Positions 27,111-36,014 of a stretch of 42,358 bases of DNA are shown one piece after another (position 1 is the first letter of the stretch; every line of letters begins with the position of its first letter). The stretch spans positions 1 to 42,358 of the forward strand of contig FZQV01000022.1 in the NCBI GenBank assembly GCA_900199505.1, written 5' to 3'. A model generated the notes under the pieces. That model searched no databases. It worked only from the letters and a program-made list of their open reading frames with translations, and had not been told where the DNA came from. The stretch comes from Ruaniaceae bacterium KH17 (lineage in GTDB: Bacteria; Actinomycetota; Actinomycetes; Actinomycetales; Actinomycetaceae). Position numbers and translations under genes: made by a program.

Positions 27111-29797
27111 CGGACAAGGACACGCTGCCGGCTGGTGTGACGGCAACGGCACGGAACTGGGCAAACACAAGGATCCCGCCGCTATGGCGAAAGTACCGGA
27201 GCTCGAAGACCGCGCTAGCCTTCACACTGGCAAATCTGCTCGTTGCTCTCGCCGCCATCACCACGCCGATGACCTTCGGCTGGTTCATCCTGTTCACGAT
27301 CTGGGTCAACACCGTTGGTTATACCCTGCTGCAGCCGAGAAAACGGATCTTCCCACTCCTCTTCCTGCTGAGCTACTTCCTCTTCCTGATGAGCCGGCCC
27401 GCACTTCAATATGTGTTCGGGTTCGGTGATCCCGCACTCAGCACCAGAGACCTTCAGATTCTCGAGGCCGCGCTTCTTTGGTCTCTCGCACCGCTCTGTC
27501 TGGTTTACGTCATCGTCGATCGGATCAGCGCACGTCGTGATCCTCAGCCGAAACTCATGTTCATTCGCCAAATCGATGATCTTCGTGACCCCGCTCGCAT
27601 CACGTCGATCATCGCGTTCGCGCTTCTCCTGCCCGGCGCGCTCTTCGCGTCTCTCCAACGGGTGATCTTCATTCTCTCCGAGGGATACCTCGCGATCTAC
27701 ACCGAGGAGTTCATTTCAGCGAACTCGTCACCGCTCGGTGTCGCTACGACATACATGACGCAGGGGGCGTTCGTCGCTCTCATCGTCTACCTGGCAACCA
27801 TGCCTCCAGTCCGTCGAACTTTCATTCCCATTGCATCGTGGCTTGTTGTCACGGCATTGCTCGCCGCTACGGGAGCGCGCCAGCAGTTCATGCTTGCTGT
27901 GCTCCTCTCAGTCGGCTACCTGGTGCTTCGCGGGCCGATCACGCGCGCGGGAAGCCTCTGGCGAAGGATCACATTGATCGTGGGGACGGCCGCCGTGCCC
28001 GTCCTAATAGTCGCGATGGCACTCGTCGAGAGATTCCGAGGCCTCGGCGGAACATATCGTTCGGTCTGGACGATACTTCCCGAGTTCGTCTATGGGCAAG
28101 GTGTCACAGCACGGACCATCGTCAACACCTATCTGCTCCGCGACACGCTGCCTGATCAGTTCTACCTCGCTGAATTCGCCCGCAGTGGTATTTTCGCGCG
28201 AATCCTAGGCTTCGACGTGCTTCAGGGAAACAGCGTCGAACGGGCCGAAACCGGAGGCTCGCTCGCCCATTCCCTCTCCTACGCGGTACTTGGCGATGAC
28301 TACCTCCGTGGTATGGGCACCGGCACCTCGTTAGTTGCTGAAGGCTATGCCACCTGGGGGGTAGCGGGCATCCTCGTGATCTCAATCGTCATCGCATTGC
28401 TCGTGTGGCAGATGTCGAAGATCGGTCGAGGTGGCCTCCTTTCAGACATCGCTCGTCTCCTCATCGTTCAGAGTCTTCTGTGGTCTCCTCGCGGCAGCTC
28501 GACAGCATTCATCACGATGCTGGCAGCCCCGAGCACCATCTTCATGGTCATCGTCATCTTCGTCAGTGCCGTCCTCCTCAGAGCACGTCGCTCCGCACCA
28601 GCTCATCAACCTCTGGCATCAACTCCAACGATCGCGACGACAGCTCAGTCCACGGTGGAAGGACTGAATGTGGGACCCGGGAATCACGTCTCGCAGCGCG
28701 GTGTGGAGCCCTCCGCACCTGCTCCTGTCTTTTCGATTGTGATCCCGGTGTTCAATATGGCACGCGTCATGCAGCGCAGCATCGACTCAGTCATCGGCCA
28801 GAGTTACCAGAACTTCGAGGTGATCCTCGTCAACGACGGGTCGACAGATGAATCCGGTGCGGTCTGCGACCGCCTTGCATCCGCAGATCCACGTATCCGC
28901 GCTGTGCACAAAGAGAACGGGGGCTTATCGAGTGCACGCAATCTGGGGGTCCAAAATGCGACAGGAGAGTACATCGTCCTGCTCGACGCCGATGACTGGA
29001 TCGAGCTCGATACCCTCGCGACATTCGCTGAGCAGATCTGGGCCCACCGCCCCGATTGCATCCGTGGAAACTTCGTTATCAGCTCGTCCTCGGGCGACAT
29101 TCCACACCAACTGTCGATCGAGACCGGGCTCTACCTCACATCCTCGAAACTTTACGCGCTGGCAAAGGGTTTCACGCAGGCATTGGAGCCTAGCTATGCG
29201 CCGCTCTTCATCTCGCGAAGGGAGACTCTCCTCGAGCTTCCCTTCGATGAGACAATTCCGTTCCTTGAAGACAGCCTCTTCGTCTCGCAGCTCCTCAGGA
29301 GAGTCACGAGCGTCCTCATCATCGACTTCCGCTTCTATCACTATTACGTGAACACCGAGGGGATGTCCAAGAACCCGGCAAACTTCCATCGCAACGTACT
29401 CTCGGTTGCCCACGTCGGCGAACTGATGGCCCGAGAACTCACCGAGTACCCCGGATACTCGGACGGGGACGACGACCAAGTTCGCGCACAGCGCAGCGAT
29501 TTCCTCGGCCGTCAGATAATCTCCGCCCTCTCGCGAAGAGTCATCCGGTTCTCGAGCTTCCTCTCGCTGTCGGAAGACCTCCACGGCAACGAGAGCTATC
29601 GATCTCTCGTCTCGGTTCCGCCCCTCTCTGTCTTCCACATGCCTACATATCTCCTGCACCGTCTGATCCTGCACGGCTCGCACCGGGTGGCAGGAGTCGT
29701 CGCGTGCTCACTCGCAACAGCTGATCGCTGGCGGAAGTCACTGCACAGATCATCAACGCCCTCGGTCCACACCTCGAACAAGACCTCGATCGGATAG
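27107..29797 (+). CDS. Wzy-like repeat-unit polymerase fused to a GT2 glycosyltransferase
   Basis: A single 896-residue frame. Residues about 35-495 form a polytopic membrane domain with some ten or more helices and a Wzy-like segment (GMGTGTSLVAEGYATWGVAGI, about 402-421). A flexible, Ala/Ser/Pro-rich linker spans about 496-540. Residues 541-760 are a soluble GT-A domain: FSIVIPVFNMARVMQRSIDS, VILVNDGSTDESG, ENGGLSSARNLG, LLDADDW and FLEDSLFVSQLL. The first half would polymerise repeat units on the outer face. The GT2 half should use nucleotide sugars on the inner face, so linker and topology matter. The last helix leads into LLRARRS, fitting a cytoplasmic linker. It starts at ATG overlapping the previous stop by four bases. 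Confidence 0.88.
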   Translation: MTDKDTLPAGVTATARNWANTRIPPLWRKYRSSKTALAFTLANLLVALAAITTPMTFGWFILFTIWVNTVGYTLLQPRKRIFPLLFLLSYFLFLMSRPALQYVFGFGDPALSTRDLQILEAALLWSLAPLCLVYVIVDRISARRDPQPKLMFIRQIDDLRDPARITSIIAFALLLPGALFASLQRVIFILSEGYLAIYTEEFISANSSPLGVATTYMTQGAFVALIVYLATMPPVRRTFIPIASWLVVTALLAATGARQQFMLAVLLSVGYLVLRGPITRAGSLWRRITLIVGTAAVPVLIVAMALVERFRGLGGTYRSVWTILPEFVYGQGVTARTIVNTYLLRDTLPDQFYLAEFARSGIFARILGFDVLQGNSVERAETGGSLAHSLSYAVLGDDYLRGMGTGTSLVAEGYATWGVAGILVISIVIALLVWQMSKIGRGGLLSDIARLLIVQSLLWSPRGSSTAFITMLAAPSTIFMVIVIFVSAVLLRARRSAPAHQPLASTPTIATTAQSTVEGLNVGPGNHVSQRGVEPSAPAPVFSIVIPVFNMARVMQRSIDSVIGQSYQNFEVILVNDGSTDESGAVCDRLASADPRIRAVHKENGGLSSARNLGVQNATGEYIVLLDADDWIELDTLATFAEQIWAHRPDCIRGNFVISSSSGDIPHQLSIETGLYLTSSKLYALAKGFTQALEPSYAPLFISRRETLLELPFDETIPFLEDSLFVSQLLRRVTSVLIIDFRFYHYYVNTEGMSKNPANFHRNVLSVAHVGELMARELTEYPGYSDGDDDQVRAQRSDFLGRQIISALSRRVIRFSSFLSLSEDLHGNESYRSLVSVPPLSVFHMPTYLLHRLILHGSHRVAGVVACSLATADRWRKSLHRSSTPSVHTSNKTSIG

Positions 29798-29867
29798 GCC
29801 GCGAGTTGAGTACTATTCGAGAGTTCGCCACACACTCGATGGCTGAGCCAAATGACCGGTCTGCCCC

Positions 29868-31265
29868 ATGAGCACGCTCCTCTCGTTTCTCAAGAACAGC
29901 GGAATCTTCGTCCTTGGATCGATGCTCACCAAGCTCGTAGGATTCCTCCTCCTCCCGCTCTACACGTCCTGGATTGCACCCAACGATCTCGGCTACTACG
30001 ACGTGAGCCTCGCCTACCTCGCGATCGCCTGTGAGGCTCTCTTCCTCAATATCTGGGTTGTCGTGCTTCGCTTCATGTACGACTTCGAGGACGAGAACCA
30101 GAAGCCGCGAGCGTTTCAAGCAGGAATGATTCTCTTCGGAGTGTCAACAAGCGTCTATCTTCTGGCTGCGATCTGCATCGCCGCGATCTTCGATCCACCG
30201 TACTTCTGGTTGATCGTCTCCTATGGTCTGCTCCAGAACATCAGCATGGTCTTCAAGTTCACAGCACGCGGGTATGGGCGGAACATCGACTTCGCGGTCT
30301 CCGGCGTGATCGCAACCCTCGTGATGGCCGGGCTGAACGTTGTGGCCATCGGGATGCTGGGACTCGGAATCGGAGCGCTCTACGCATCGATGATCGTCGG
30401 ATTCATTATTGAGATCGCATACCTGGAGATCCGGGTCGGAATCCTGCGACGGATCCGCCGTTCAACGGCCGAACACATCTCACGCTCATACGTCATGACG
30501 ATGGCCAAGTACGCGTTGCCGATCGGGTTGAACGCACTCTGCTACTGGTTCATCCAGTCATACAACCGAGTCGTGATCAGCCAGGAGCTCTCACTTCATG
30601 ACAACGGCATCTTCTCGGTAGCAGCGCGTTTCGGGGGCGTGGTCGTCCTCGCGACGGTCGCTATGACCTACGCGTGGCAGGAGATCGCGTTCAATAAGGA
30701 TCTTCAGAACGGCGCCTTCTTCGGACGCGCAGCCTCCATGTACTTCGTGGGTCTTGTAGTGCTCGTCTCGATGATGCTGCCCTTCCTGAACGCCGGATTC
30801 GATGTGTTCGTCGGTGCGGCATACGCAGACGCATTTCTCATCATCCCCTCGGCAATCCTGCTGGGCGTGGCCAGCGGATACTCGAACTTCGTGATCAACA
30901 TGTTCTATGGGTTGAAGGACTCGAAGACCGTGCTGTGGACCTTACTTGCCAGCTCGATAGTCAACGTCGCCGCAATCCACTTCTTCATCGGATGGTGGGG
31001 TCTTCAAGGAGCCAACCTTGCTGCCTGCCTGGCATTCCTCGTTAACGTCGCTCTTCTACAGCTCATACTGCGAAAGCGGATTCAGCTGAGGCTATCGATC
31101 CCGTTCATCGCCGCCGGGATCGCCGTCGGTACGATCACTGGGGTGGTGTATTTCCACGGTGACCGCTGGTTCAATCTCATCTACGGATCGGTCCTCTCCA
31201 TGTTGGTCGCAGCGGGAGTCCTCGTCTTCGTCTTAAGGAGACGTAACCAGCACTCAGCCGGTTAA
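29868..31265 (+). CDS. Wzx-like polysaccharide flippase (MOP superfamily)
   Basis: A 465-residue membrane protein with about twelve to fourteen predicted helices. The opening FLKNSGIFVLGSMLTKLVGF followed by LLPLYTSWIAPNDLGYYDV is characteristic of polysaccharide exporters. It should move undecaprenyl-pyrophosphate-linked repeat units across the membrane for the polymerase upstream. The 70-base gap before it has only a weak ribosome-binding sequence. It is the last gene of the operon and overlaps the convergent acyltransferase stop by four bases, so no terminator hairpin can lie between them. Confidence 0.92.
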   Translation: MSTLLSFLKNSGIFVLGSMLTKLVGFLLLPLYTSWIAPNDLGYYDVSLAYLAIACEALFLNIWVVVLRFMYDFEDENQKPRAFQAGMILFGVSTSVYLLAAICIAAIFDPPYFWLIVSYGLLQNISMVFKFTARGYGRNIDFAVSGVIATLVMAGLNVVAIGMLGLGIGALYASMIVGFIIEIAYLEIRVGILRRIRRSTAEHISRSYVMTMAKYALPIGLNALCYWFIQSYNRVVISQELSLHDNGIFSVAARFGGVVVLATVAMTYAWQEIAFNKDLQNGAFFGRAASMYFVGLVVLVSMMLPFLNAGFDVFVGAAYADAFLIIPSAILLGVASGYSNFVINMFYGLKDSKTVLWTLLASSIVNVAAIHFFIGWWGLQGANLAACLAFLVNVALLQLILRKRIQLRLSIPFIAAGIAVGTITGVVYFHGDRWFNLIYGSVLSMLVAAGVLVFVLRRRNQHSAG

Positions 31266-33313
31266 GACTCCGCCTCCCCCAAGTCGAGTATCTCTGTGAT
31301 CTTGTCACGAACAGGCCAGCCCCGCTCGCGCACCCATGTGTTCGACAAGTGATTGTTGTCCTGGTACTGAAGAATGAAGCCATCGGTCACCTCGCACATG
31401 GTTTCGCCGCAATAGAGGTCGGCAAGGTCCATGAACTCGACACCCTCTATAGGTGGGGGCAACAGAGACTCGAGAGGTTCGAAGACCTCAGATCGATCGA
31501 TCGCGCACGCGGCCGCCCCGTCGCGCTCGACGCATTCGGGAACCCGGAATCCAAACCGAGGGTTATCGCGTAAGCCGAGCACGCTGATGCCCGCGTCAGA
31601 CAGCGCTTGGAAGCGGGATATCATTCCCGGTGTCACTCGCTCGTTCCTGCCCTGTGACGTTGTTCCCATTGTGACGACAAGGGCAGGTTCTTCGGCGAGA
31701 ATTTCCGCAATAGTCGAGTCGTTCCAGTCCACACAATCGTCAACCCACGGCCAATCATCCGCGTCTACGACGGGGTCTACGAAGGCGCAGCCACCCATCC
31801 CATATAGTATTGTTCGCGCGCCGAATTGCTCGGAAGCTTCAACCACCGGCTCAATCCACTGAATCGCGTGAGATCCACCCACCACAACAACGGTGTGCTC
31901 AGCCTCAGGATCACCCCACTCGCAGTGGTAGGCATCGATCCCAGGGAGTCGGCAACCGGCGGAACCGCCGTAGACGATCTGACTGTCATCACGATCTGCG
32001 AAGGATGGATGTGGAATGAGTAATCCGGCTGATGGGGGACCGTCCGGAAATTCCTCGGCGCGCTCGGCGAGTATCCGTGAAGCGTTCCGGATGTCGTGAA
32101 TCGCGTATCCAAGACGTATCTCAATCCGAGATTCCCAGTAATTCACCAAAGCCAGTGGAACCGTCAGCAATCCAGCGGCAACGACTAGCGTCGCCCACCA
32201 TCGGCGTCCAAGGAACGGCGACTTCCGTATCGGGTCTTCGACCAATCGGGTCGTGAGCACCGCAAGCACCAGAGCCAGCGAGATGATCCCGATACCCCCG
32301 ATCAGACTCACATCATCGCCAAATCGGTAGCGGTACACCACGAGCAGTGGCCAGTGCCACAGATAGAAGGCAAAGGAAGCATCGGCTATCGCAAGCATCG
32401 GCGCCCAGGTGAGCGGACGCGGCTCGACATCATTGAACGCGCTGACCAAAATGCCACAAGCTGCCAGGACCGGAAGCAGCGACAAGTAGCCGGGGAGCAG
32501 TCGGGACAAGTCGAAGAACGCGCCGAGAGTGAAGAGGAGAACGATCCCCGACCAACCGAGAACAGCCGCCCACCGCTTGCTCGTACTCTCCCGCTTCAGC
32601 AGCAGGAAGACAAACACGCCTGCCATGAACTCCCAGAGGCGGGCAAAGGTGTTGAAGTAGGCGGCTGTCTGGTTAGCGGATGTCTCATATATGGAGAACA
32701 CGAACGACGCGACGAAGATCGTGCCGCCGAGCACAAGCATCCCCGCGCGAAGCACACCAGCCCGGCGTCGCCACGGTCGAACAGCCAAGACGAGAAGGCA
32801 CACCAGGACGGAGAACAGCAGGTAAAACTGCGCATTCACGGCGAGAGCCCAGAACTGCTGGAAGGGAGACGCTCCAGAATCCTGCTGAGCATAGTCAGCT
32901 GATGCCGAGATGAGCTGCCAGTTCTCCCAGAAGCCCAGTGCTGCCACTGCGGGCTCGATGCTCTCGCTCTGGCCGCGTAGCGGCATGAAATAGCGACTTA
33001 GCAACACGGTGCCAACGACCACGATAGTCGCGGAGGGCACGATCCGCCGTAGTGTTCCCAGCAAGTAGGCTGCCAGCCGGCGCAGAGTATCACTGGCGCC
33101 GGTCCCAGCACTGAAGGAGCGCAGAAGTGACCCCGCCGCAAAGTATCCTGCGACGACGAAGAACACATCGACGCCGCCGGACACCCGGTGAAACCAGATG
33201 TGGTAGACCGCGACCAGAAGTGCGGCAACGGTTCGAAGTCCCTGGACTCCAAGAAGATACTTGCGTTGTGGAGGAGCGGGCACAGCAGCAGTGTCGACAG
33301 GTTGAGTCTGCAT
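31262..33313 (-). CDS. OafA-type O-acyltransferase with C-terminal SGNH domain
   Basis: A 683-residue protein. Residues about 18-370 are an acyltransferase-3 membrane domain, with LRTVAALLVAVYHIWFHRVSGGVDVFF containing H38 and the R-x-SGGVDVFF signature. Residues about 400-683 are an extracytoplasmic SGNH-like domain with S481 in VVVVGGSHAIQW and the Asp/His pair in QDNNHLS (D652, H655). Such proteins pass acetyl or other acyl groups across the membrane onto surface glycans. ATG at 33313 is preferred to TTG at 33334, with GAGGAG about ten bases upstream. It faces the assembly operon and most likely decorates its product. The acyl group is unknown. Confidence 0.92.
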   Translation of the reverse strand: MQTQPVDTAAVPAPPQRKYLLGVQGLRTVAALLVAVYHIWFHRVSGGVDVFFVVAGYFAAGSLLRSFSAGTGASDTLRRLAAYLLGTLRRIVPSATIVVVGTVLLSRYFMPLRGQSESIEPAVAALGFWENWQLISASADYAQQDSGASPFQQFWALAVNAQFYLLFSVLVCLLVLAVRPWRRRAGVLRAGMLVLGGTIFVASFVFSIYETSANQTAAYFNTFARLWEFMAGVFVFLLLKRESTSKRWAAVLGWSGIVLLFTLGAFFDLSRLLPGYLSLLPVLAACGILVSAFNDVEPRPLTWAPMLAIADASFAFYLWHWPLLVVYRYRFGDDVSLIGGIGIISLALVLAVLTTRLVEDPIRKSPFLGRRWWATLVVAAGLLTVPLALVNYWESRIEIRLGYAIHDIRNASRILAERAEEFPDGPPSAGLLIPHPSFADRDDSQIVYGGSAGCRLPGIDAYHCEWGDPEAEHTVVVVGGSHAIQWIEPVVEASEQFGARTILYGMGGCAFVDPVVDADDWPWVDDCVDWNDSTIAEILAEEPALVVTMGTTSQGRNERVTPGMISRFQALSDAGISVLGLRDNPRFGFRVPECVERDGAAACAIDRSEVFEPLESLLPPPIEGVEFMDLADLYCGETMCEVTDGFILQYQDNNHLSNTWVRERGWPVRDKITEILDLGEAES

Positions 33314-33405
33314 GCTGGCTGAACTCCTCGACAAAGTCGCCCAAAGAATGGGTTTGACTACCTAATAAACCTCTCCCATGGCTGCGGTCACAGCGATCCT
33401 AGCCG

Positions 33406-33421
33406 ACGCCTTCCCAGGCGT
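33406..33421 (-). terminator. Weak hairpin after the second LCP gene
   Basis: ACGCC and GGCGT pair around a six-base loop just after the LCP stop codon at 33434 on the minus strand. The stem is short and there is no U-run, so a terminator role is only possible. Confidence 0.25.
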
Positions 33422-33433
33422 ACGAATCGCATC

Positions 33434-34528
33434 CTACGGCTGCCAGTCGCCGACCCGGTCTTCACGGAACAGGATCGCGAGTTCGGCGAGGCGGTCCCAG
33501 TCCGGGTGAACCACCGACGCCGATCCCACCATTCCCGTTCCCAGGGTCGGGGAGGTGAACATCGTCATATCGTTCGCACGGACACTCTGCATCGAGATTC
33601 CGAGCGGCACCAGATTCGCCACGGTCAGGCCGGAGTCAACGGTGAGGAACGGGGAGAATGCATCGACCGCCTCGACAATCCGGTTCGGGCTCGTCAAGGT
33701 CTCACGAGAGAGCAACTCCCGCACAAGACTCTTCAGAAAGAGCTGCTGGTTCGCCACACGCGAATAGTCGCCGTCCGGGAAGGCGTAGCGTTCGCGCACG
33801 AAACTCAGTGCCTGCTCTCCCTCCAGTGTGATTGAGCCCTCCGCGAAATAATGGTCATCGACAGATGTGAACTCACGTGGATTCTCGACTGTGACGCCAT
33901 CCAGCGCTTCAGTCAGGCCCTTGAACCCCTCGAAATCGATGATGGCGACATGATCGATCGGCACATCGATGATGTTCTCGATCGTCTGAATCAGAAGTGG
34001 AACACCGCCGAAAGCCATCGCCGCGTTGATCTTGTTCATCCCGCGGCCGGGAATCTCAACCCAGTTATCGCGCATGATCGACATGACGTTGATTGAGTCG
34101 CGGTCAGCGGGAATGTTGACCACCAGAATCGTGTCGGAACGCTGGCCCCGGATGTCGTCAAGGTCGTCGCCAACCTCTCCGCGCGTGTCGGATCCAAGAA
34201 GCAGGATATTCATCGGATCGTAGGACGCGCCATCCGGCCTCACGATCGCGTCGGGACGGTTCTCAGCATCGGGAAAGACCTCCGCGCTGTCGAACCGCTC
34301 AGCCTGGTTGTACGCCGCGTTCAACCGCCACGCGTATGAGCCGATGACACCTCCGCCCACGATCAGCACCAGGAGCAGAGCGGACAGAATGATCTGCCCG
34401 GTTCGAGTCATCCGGCGTGGCTGCTTCCTCGCATGCCGAGGCGTCTGGCGGCCCCGCCGCTGGCTACCGGAACGCCGAGCGCGCGTGGTGCGGCGTGTTG
34501 CTGACGGTTCCACTGACTTGCCTGGCAC
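33434..34528 (-). CDS. LCP family wall-polymer ligase, second of three
   Basis: A 364-residue protein with a very basic cytoplasmic N terminus (residues 11-43), a membrane helix (about 44-64) and an LCP domain (about 105-320). It has LLLGSDTRGEVG, RGQRSDTILVV and NKINAAMAFGG, with ALSFVRERYAFPDGDYSRVANQQ later. The usual P-R-D-T active-site segment reads IMRDNWVEIPG, so Pro and Thr are replaced while Arg and Asp are kept. GTG at 34528 is chosen because a -10-like GACAAT lies seven bases upstream. The open frame runs on to 35431, but that part is antisense to the third LCP gene. The two LCP genes are divergent. Confidence 0.88.
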   Translation of the reverse strand: MPGKSVEPSATRRTTRARRSGSQRRGRQTPRHARKQPRRMTRTGQIILSALLLVLIVGGGVIGSYAWRLNAAYNQAERFDSAEVFPDAENRPDAIVRPDGASYDPMNILLLGSDTRGEVGDDLDDIRGQRSDTILVVNIPADRDSINVMSIMRDNWVEIPGRGMNKINAAMAFGGVPLLIQTIENIIDVPIDHVAIIDFEGFKGLTEALDGVTVENPREFTSVDDHYFAEGSITLEGEQALSFVRERYAFPDGDYSRVANQQLFLKSLVRELLSRETLTSPNRIVEAVDAFSPFLTVDSGLTVANLVPLGISMQSVRANDMTMFTSPTLGTGMVGSASVVHPDWDRLAELAILFREDRVGDWQP

Positions 34529-34535
34529 GGCTCCA

Positions 34536-34541
34536 ATTGTC
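34536..34541 (-). promoter_or_regulatory. -10 element for a leaderless LCP mRNA
   Basis: The minus strand reads GACAAT, then seven bases, then GTG at 34528. The same spacing is seen at the first LCP gene (TAAAAT, seven bases, GTG). A small palindrome at 34547-34560 lies between this hexamer and the expected -35. Confidence 0.4.
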
Positions 34542-34546
34542 TCATG

Positions 34547-34560
34547 CCCGTCCGAACGGG
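34547..34560. promoter_or_regulatory. Small palindrome between divergent LCP genes
   Basis: CCCGT-CCGA-ACGGG is a perfect five-base inverted repeat with a four-base centre. It is placed in the promoter spacer of the minus-strand LCP gene and about 100 bases upstream of the plus-strand LCP gene. It could be an operator or chance. Confidence 0.25.
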
Positions 34561-34660
34561 ACCGACAATCGGTGCGGAGCCCAGGCGATGTCGCGATGTA
34601 GCATGGCATTCGTTGAGGGGCACCTAGGAGAGGCCCACACACGAGAAAGGCCGAGATTCG

Positions 34661-35839
34661 ATGAGCGACGAGATTCCTCCGAGCTTCACACCATCCTCCG
34701 GCCGTTCGCGCCCCAACGACACCCGCCCGCTGCCTTCCGCACGGCCTGCGAACTCCCCTTCGCCGGATCTTCCGCCCACGATTCCGCCGAGGATCTCTCA
34801 CACACCACGCGTCCCTCAGCAGTCGCCGGCTCATCGTGAGCCCGAAGCCGCAGCGCAGTATGCACCGCAGCATGCGCCGCAACACCCCACTGCCGTACCA
34901 CGCCAAAAGCGTCGCCGCCGTTCCAGAGCGCCCAAGGTGGTGCTGATCCTCCTGGTCCTGGTCCTCGCCTGGCCCACCGGGCTGCTGCTCTGGGCCAACA
35001 GCAAGATCCAGCACACCGAGGCACTGAGCGGCGCCGCCAACACGCCCGGACACACCTATCTGCTCGTCGGCTCGGACTCGCGCGCAGACGGCCAAATCGA
35101 TGACAACACCGAGGGCCAGCGTGCGGACACGATCATCTTGTTGCACAAGCCGGCGAGTGGCACGCCGTCGATGATCTCGCTCCCGCGGGACACCTACGTC
35201 GAGATCCCCGGTTACGGCGCAAACAAGCTGAACGCGGCATACTTCTTTGGCGGTGCACCGCTCCTCGTGCAAACGGTCGAAGGGCTCACGGGCATCACGA
35301 TCGATCACTTCGTGGAGATCGGTATGGGTGGCGTTGTGAGCATCGTCGACGCCGTCGGTGGCGTGGAGCTCTGCCTCGATTATGACGTGAGCGATGAGAG
35401 GTCCGAACTCGAATGGACGGCTGGCTGCCATGAAGCCGACGGCAAGACGGCGCTAGCCTTCGCCCGCATGCGCTACTCCGATCCGCTCGGCGACTTCGGC
35501 CGACAACAGCGGCAGCGCCAGGTGATCGGTGCTGTCGTCCGATCCGCCGCCTCCCCCGAATCACTCAATCCGCTGAAGCAGGTGGACATGATCGGTGCCG
35601 GCGTGGGCGCACTGATCACGGATACGGATACCGGAATCATCGACCTCGGGCGCCTCGCACTCGCCTTCCGCGCGGCCAATGGGGACTCCGGCGTGAGCGG
35701 CGCTCCGCCGATCGCCTCCGGCAACTACCAACCCGGCGGCGTCGGTTCCACGGTGTTGTTAGCGGACTCCGCTCCCGACTTCTTCCAGAAGGTACTCGAC
35801 GGCACTGTCACCCAGGACGACACTCAACAGTTCAACTAG
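34661..35839 (+). CDS. LCP family wall-polymer ligase, third of three
   Basis: A 392-residue protein. Residues 1-80 are Pro/Ser/Gln-rich and probably disordered in the cytoplasm, followed by a basic cluster (RQKRRRRSRAPK) and a membrane helix (about 93-113). The LCP domain spans about 130-340, with LLVGSDSRADG, GQRADTIILL (R154, D156), SLPRDTYVEIPGYG and ANKLNAAYFFGG, plus LAFARMRYSDPLGDFGRQQRQ. All canonical residues are present, unlike the divergent neighbour. AAAGG lies near 34646-34653 upstream of the ATG, so this message has an ordinary leader. The role is attachment of lipid-linked glycopolymers to peptidoglycan. Confidence 0.92.
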   Translation: MSDEIPPSFTPSSGRSRPNDTRPLPSARPANSPSPDLPPTIPPRISHTPRVPQQSPAHREPEAAAQYAPQHAPQHPTAVPRQKRRRRSRAPKVVLILLVLVLAWPTGLLLWANSKIQHTEALSGAANTPGHTYLLVGSDSRADGQIDDNTEGQRADTIILLHKPASGTPSMISLPRDTYVEIPGYGANKLNAAYFFGGAPLLVQTVEGLTGITIDHFVEIGMGGVVSIVDAVGGVELCLDYDVSDERSELEWTAGCHEADGKTALAFARMRYSDPLGDFGRQQRQRQVIGAVVRSAASPESLNPLKQVDMIGAGVGALITDTDTGIIDLGRLALAFRAANGDSGVSGAPPIASGNYQPGGVGSTVLLADSAPDFFQKVLDGTVTQDDTQQFN

Positions 35840-35892
35840 CCGCCCCCGCTCCGATCCGCGCCATTCTGCACAACCAGCGCCGCCTCCCAGAA

Positions 35893-36012
35893 CTCGTCAT
35901 TCTGTGCTTAGGGCGTAGCCCGGAATCGCCAAATCCAGGTCGCGAGTCAGATCCAACGCACCTTCCTGGCTCCTACGACTGCGTCTAAAGCTCCGCGCAG
36001 GACGACAAGGAA
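35893..36012. repeat. Degenerate palindromic repeat pair (REP/BIME-like)
   Basis: A unit beginning CTCGTCATTCTG (35893) and ending near AAATCCAGGT (35940) is followed by an opposite-facing unit ending CTCCGCGCAGGACGACAAGG (about 36010). Start and end sequences match the better-preserved pair at 37487-37592, with decayed interiors. It fills the gap between the convergent third LCP gene and galE, where such repeats often act as bidirectional terminators or RNA-stabilising hairpins. Confidence 0.55.
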
Positions 36013-36014
36013 CG

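Noticed and set aside
34529-35431. Long minus-strand extension of the second LCP frame (665 residues in total)
   Set aside because: It is antisense to the well-supported third LCP gene, is Arg/His-rich low-complexity sequence, and the promoter-like signal and basic-helix N terminus start at 34528.
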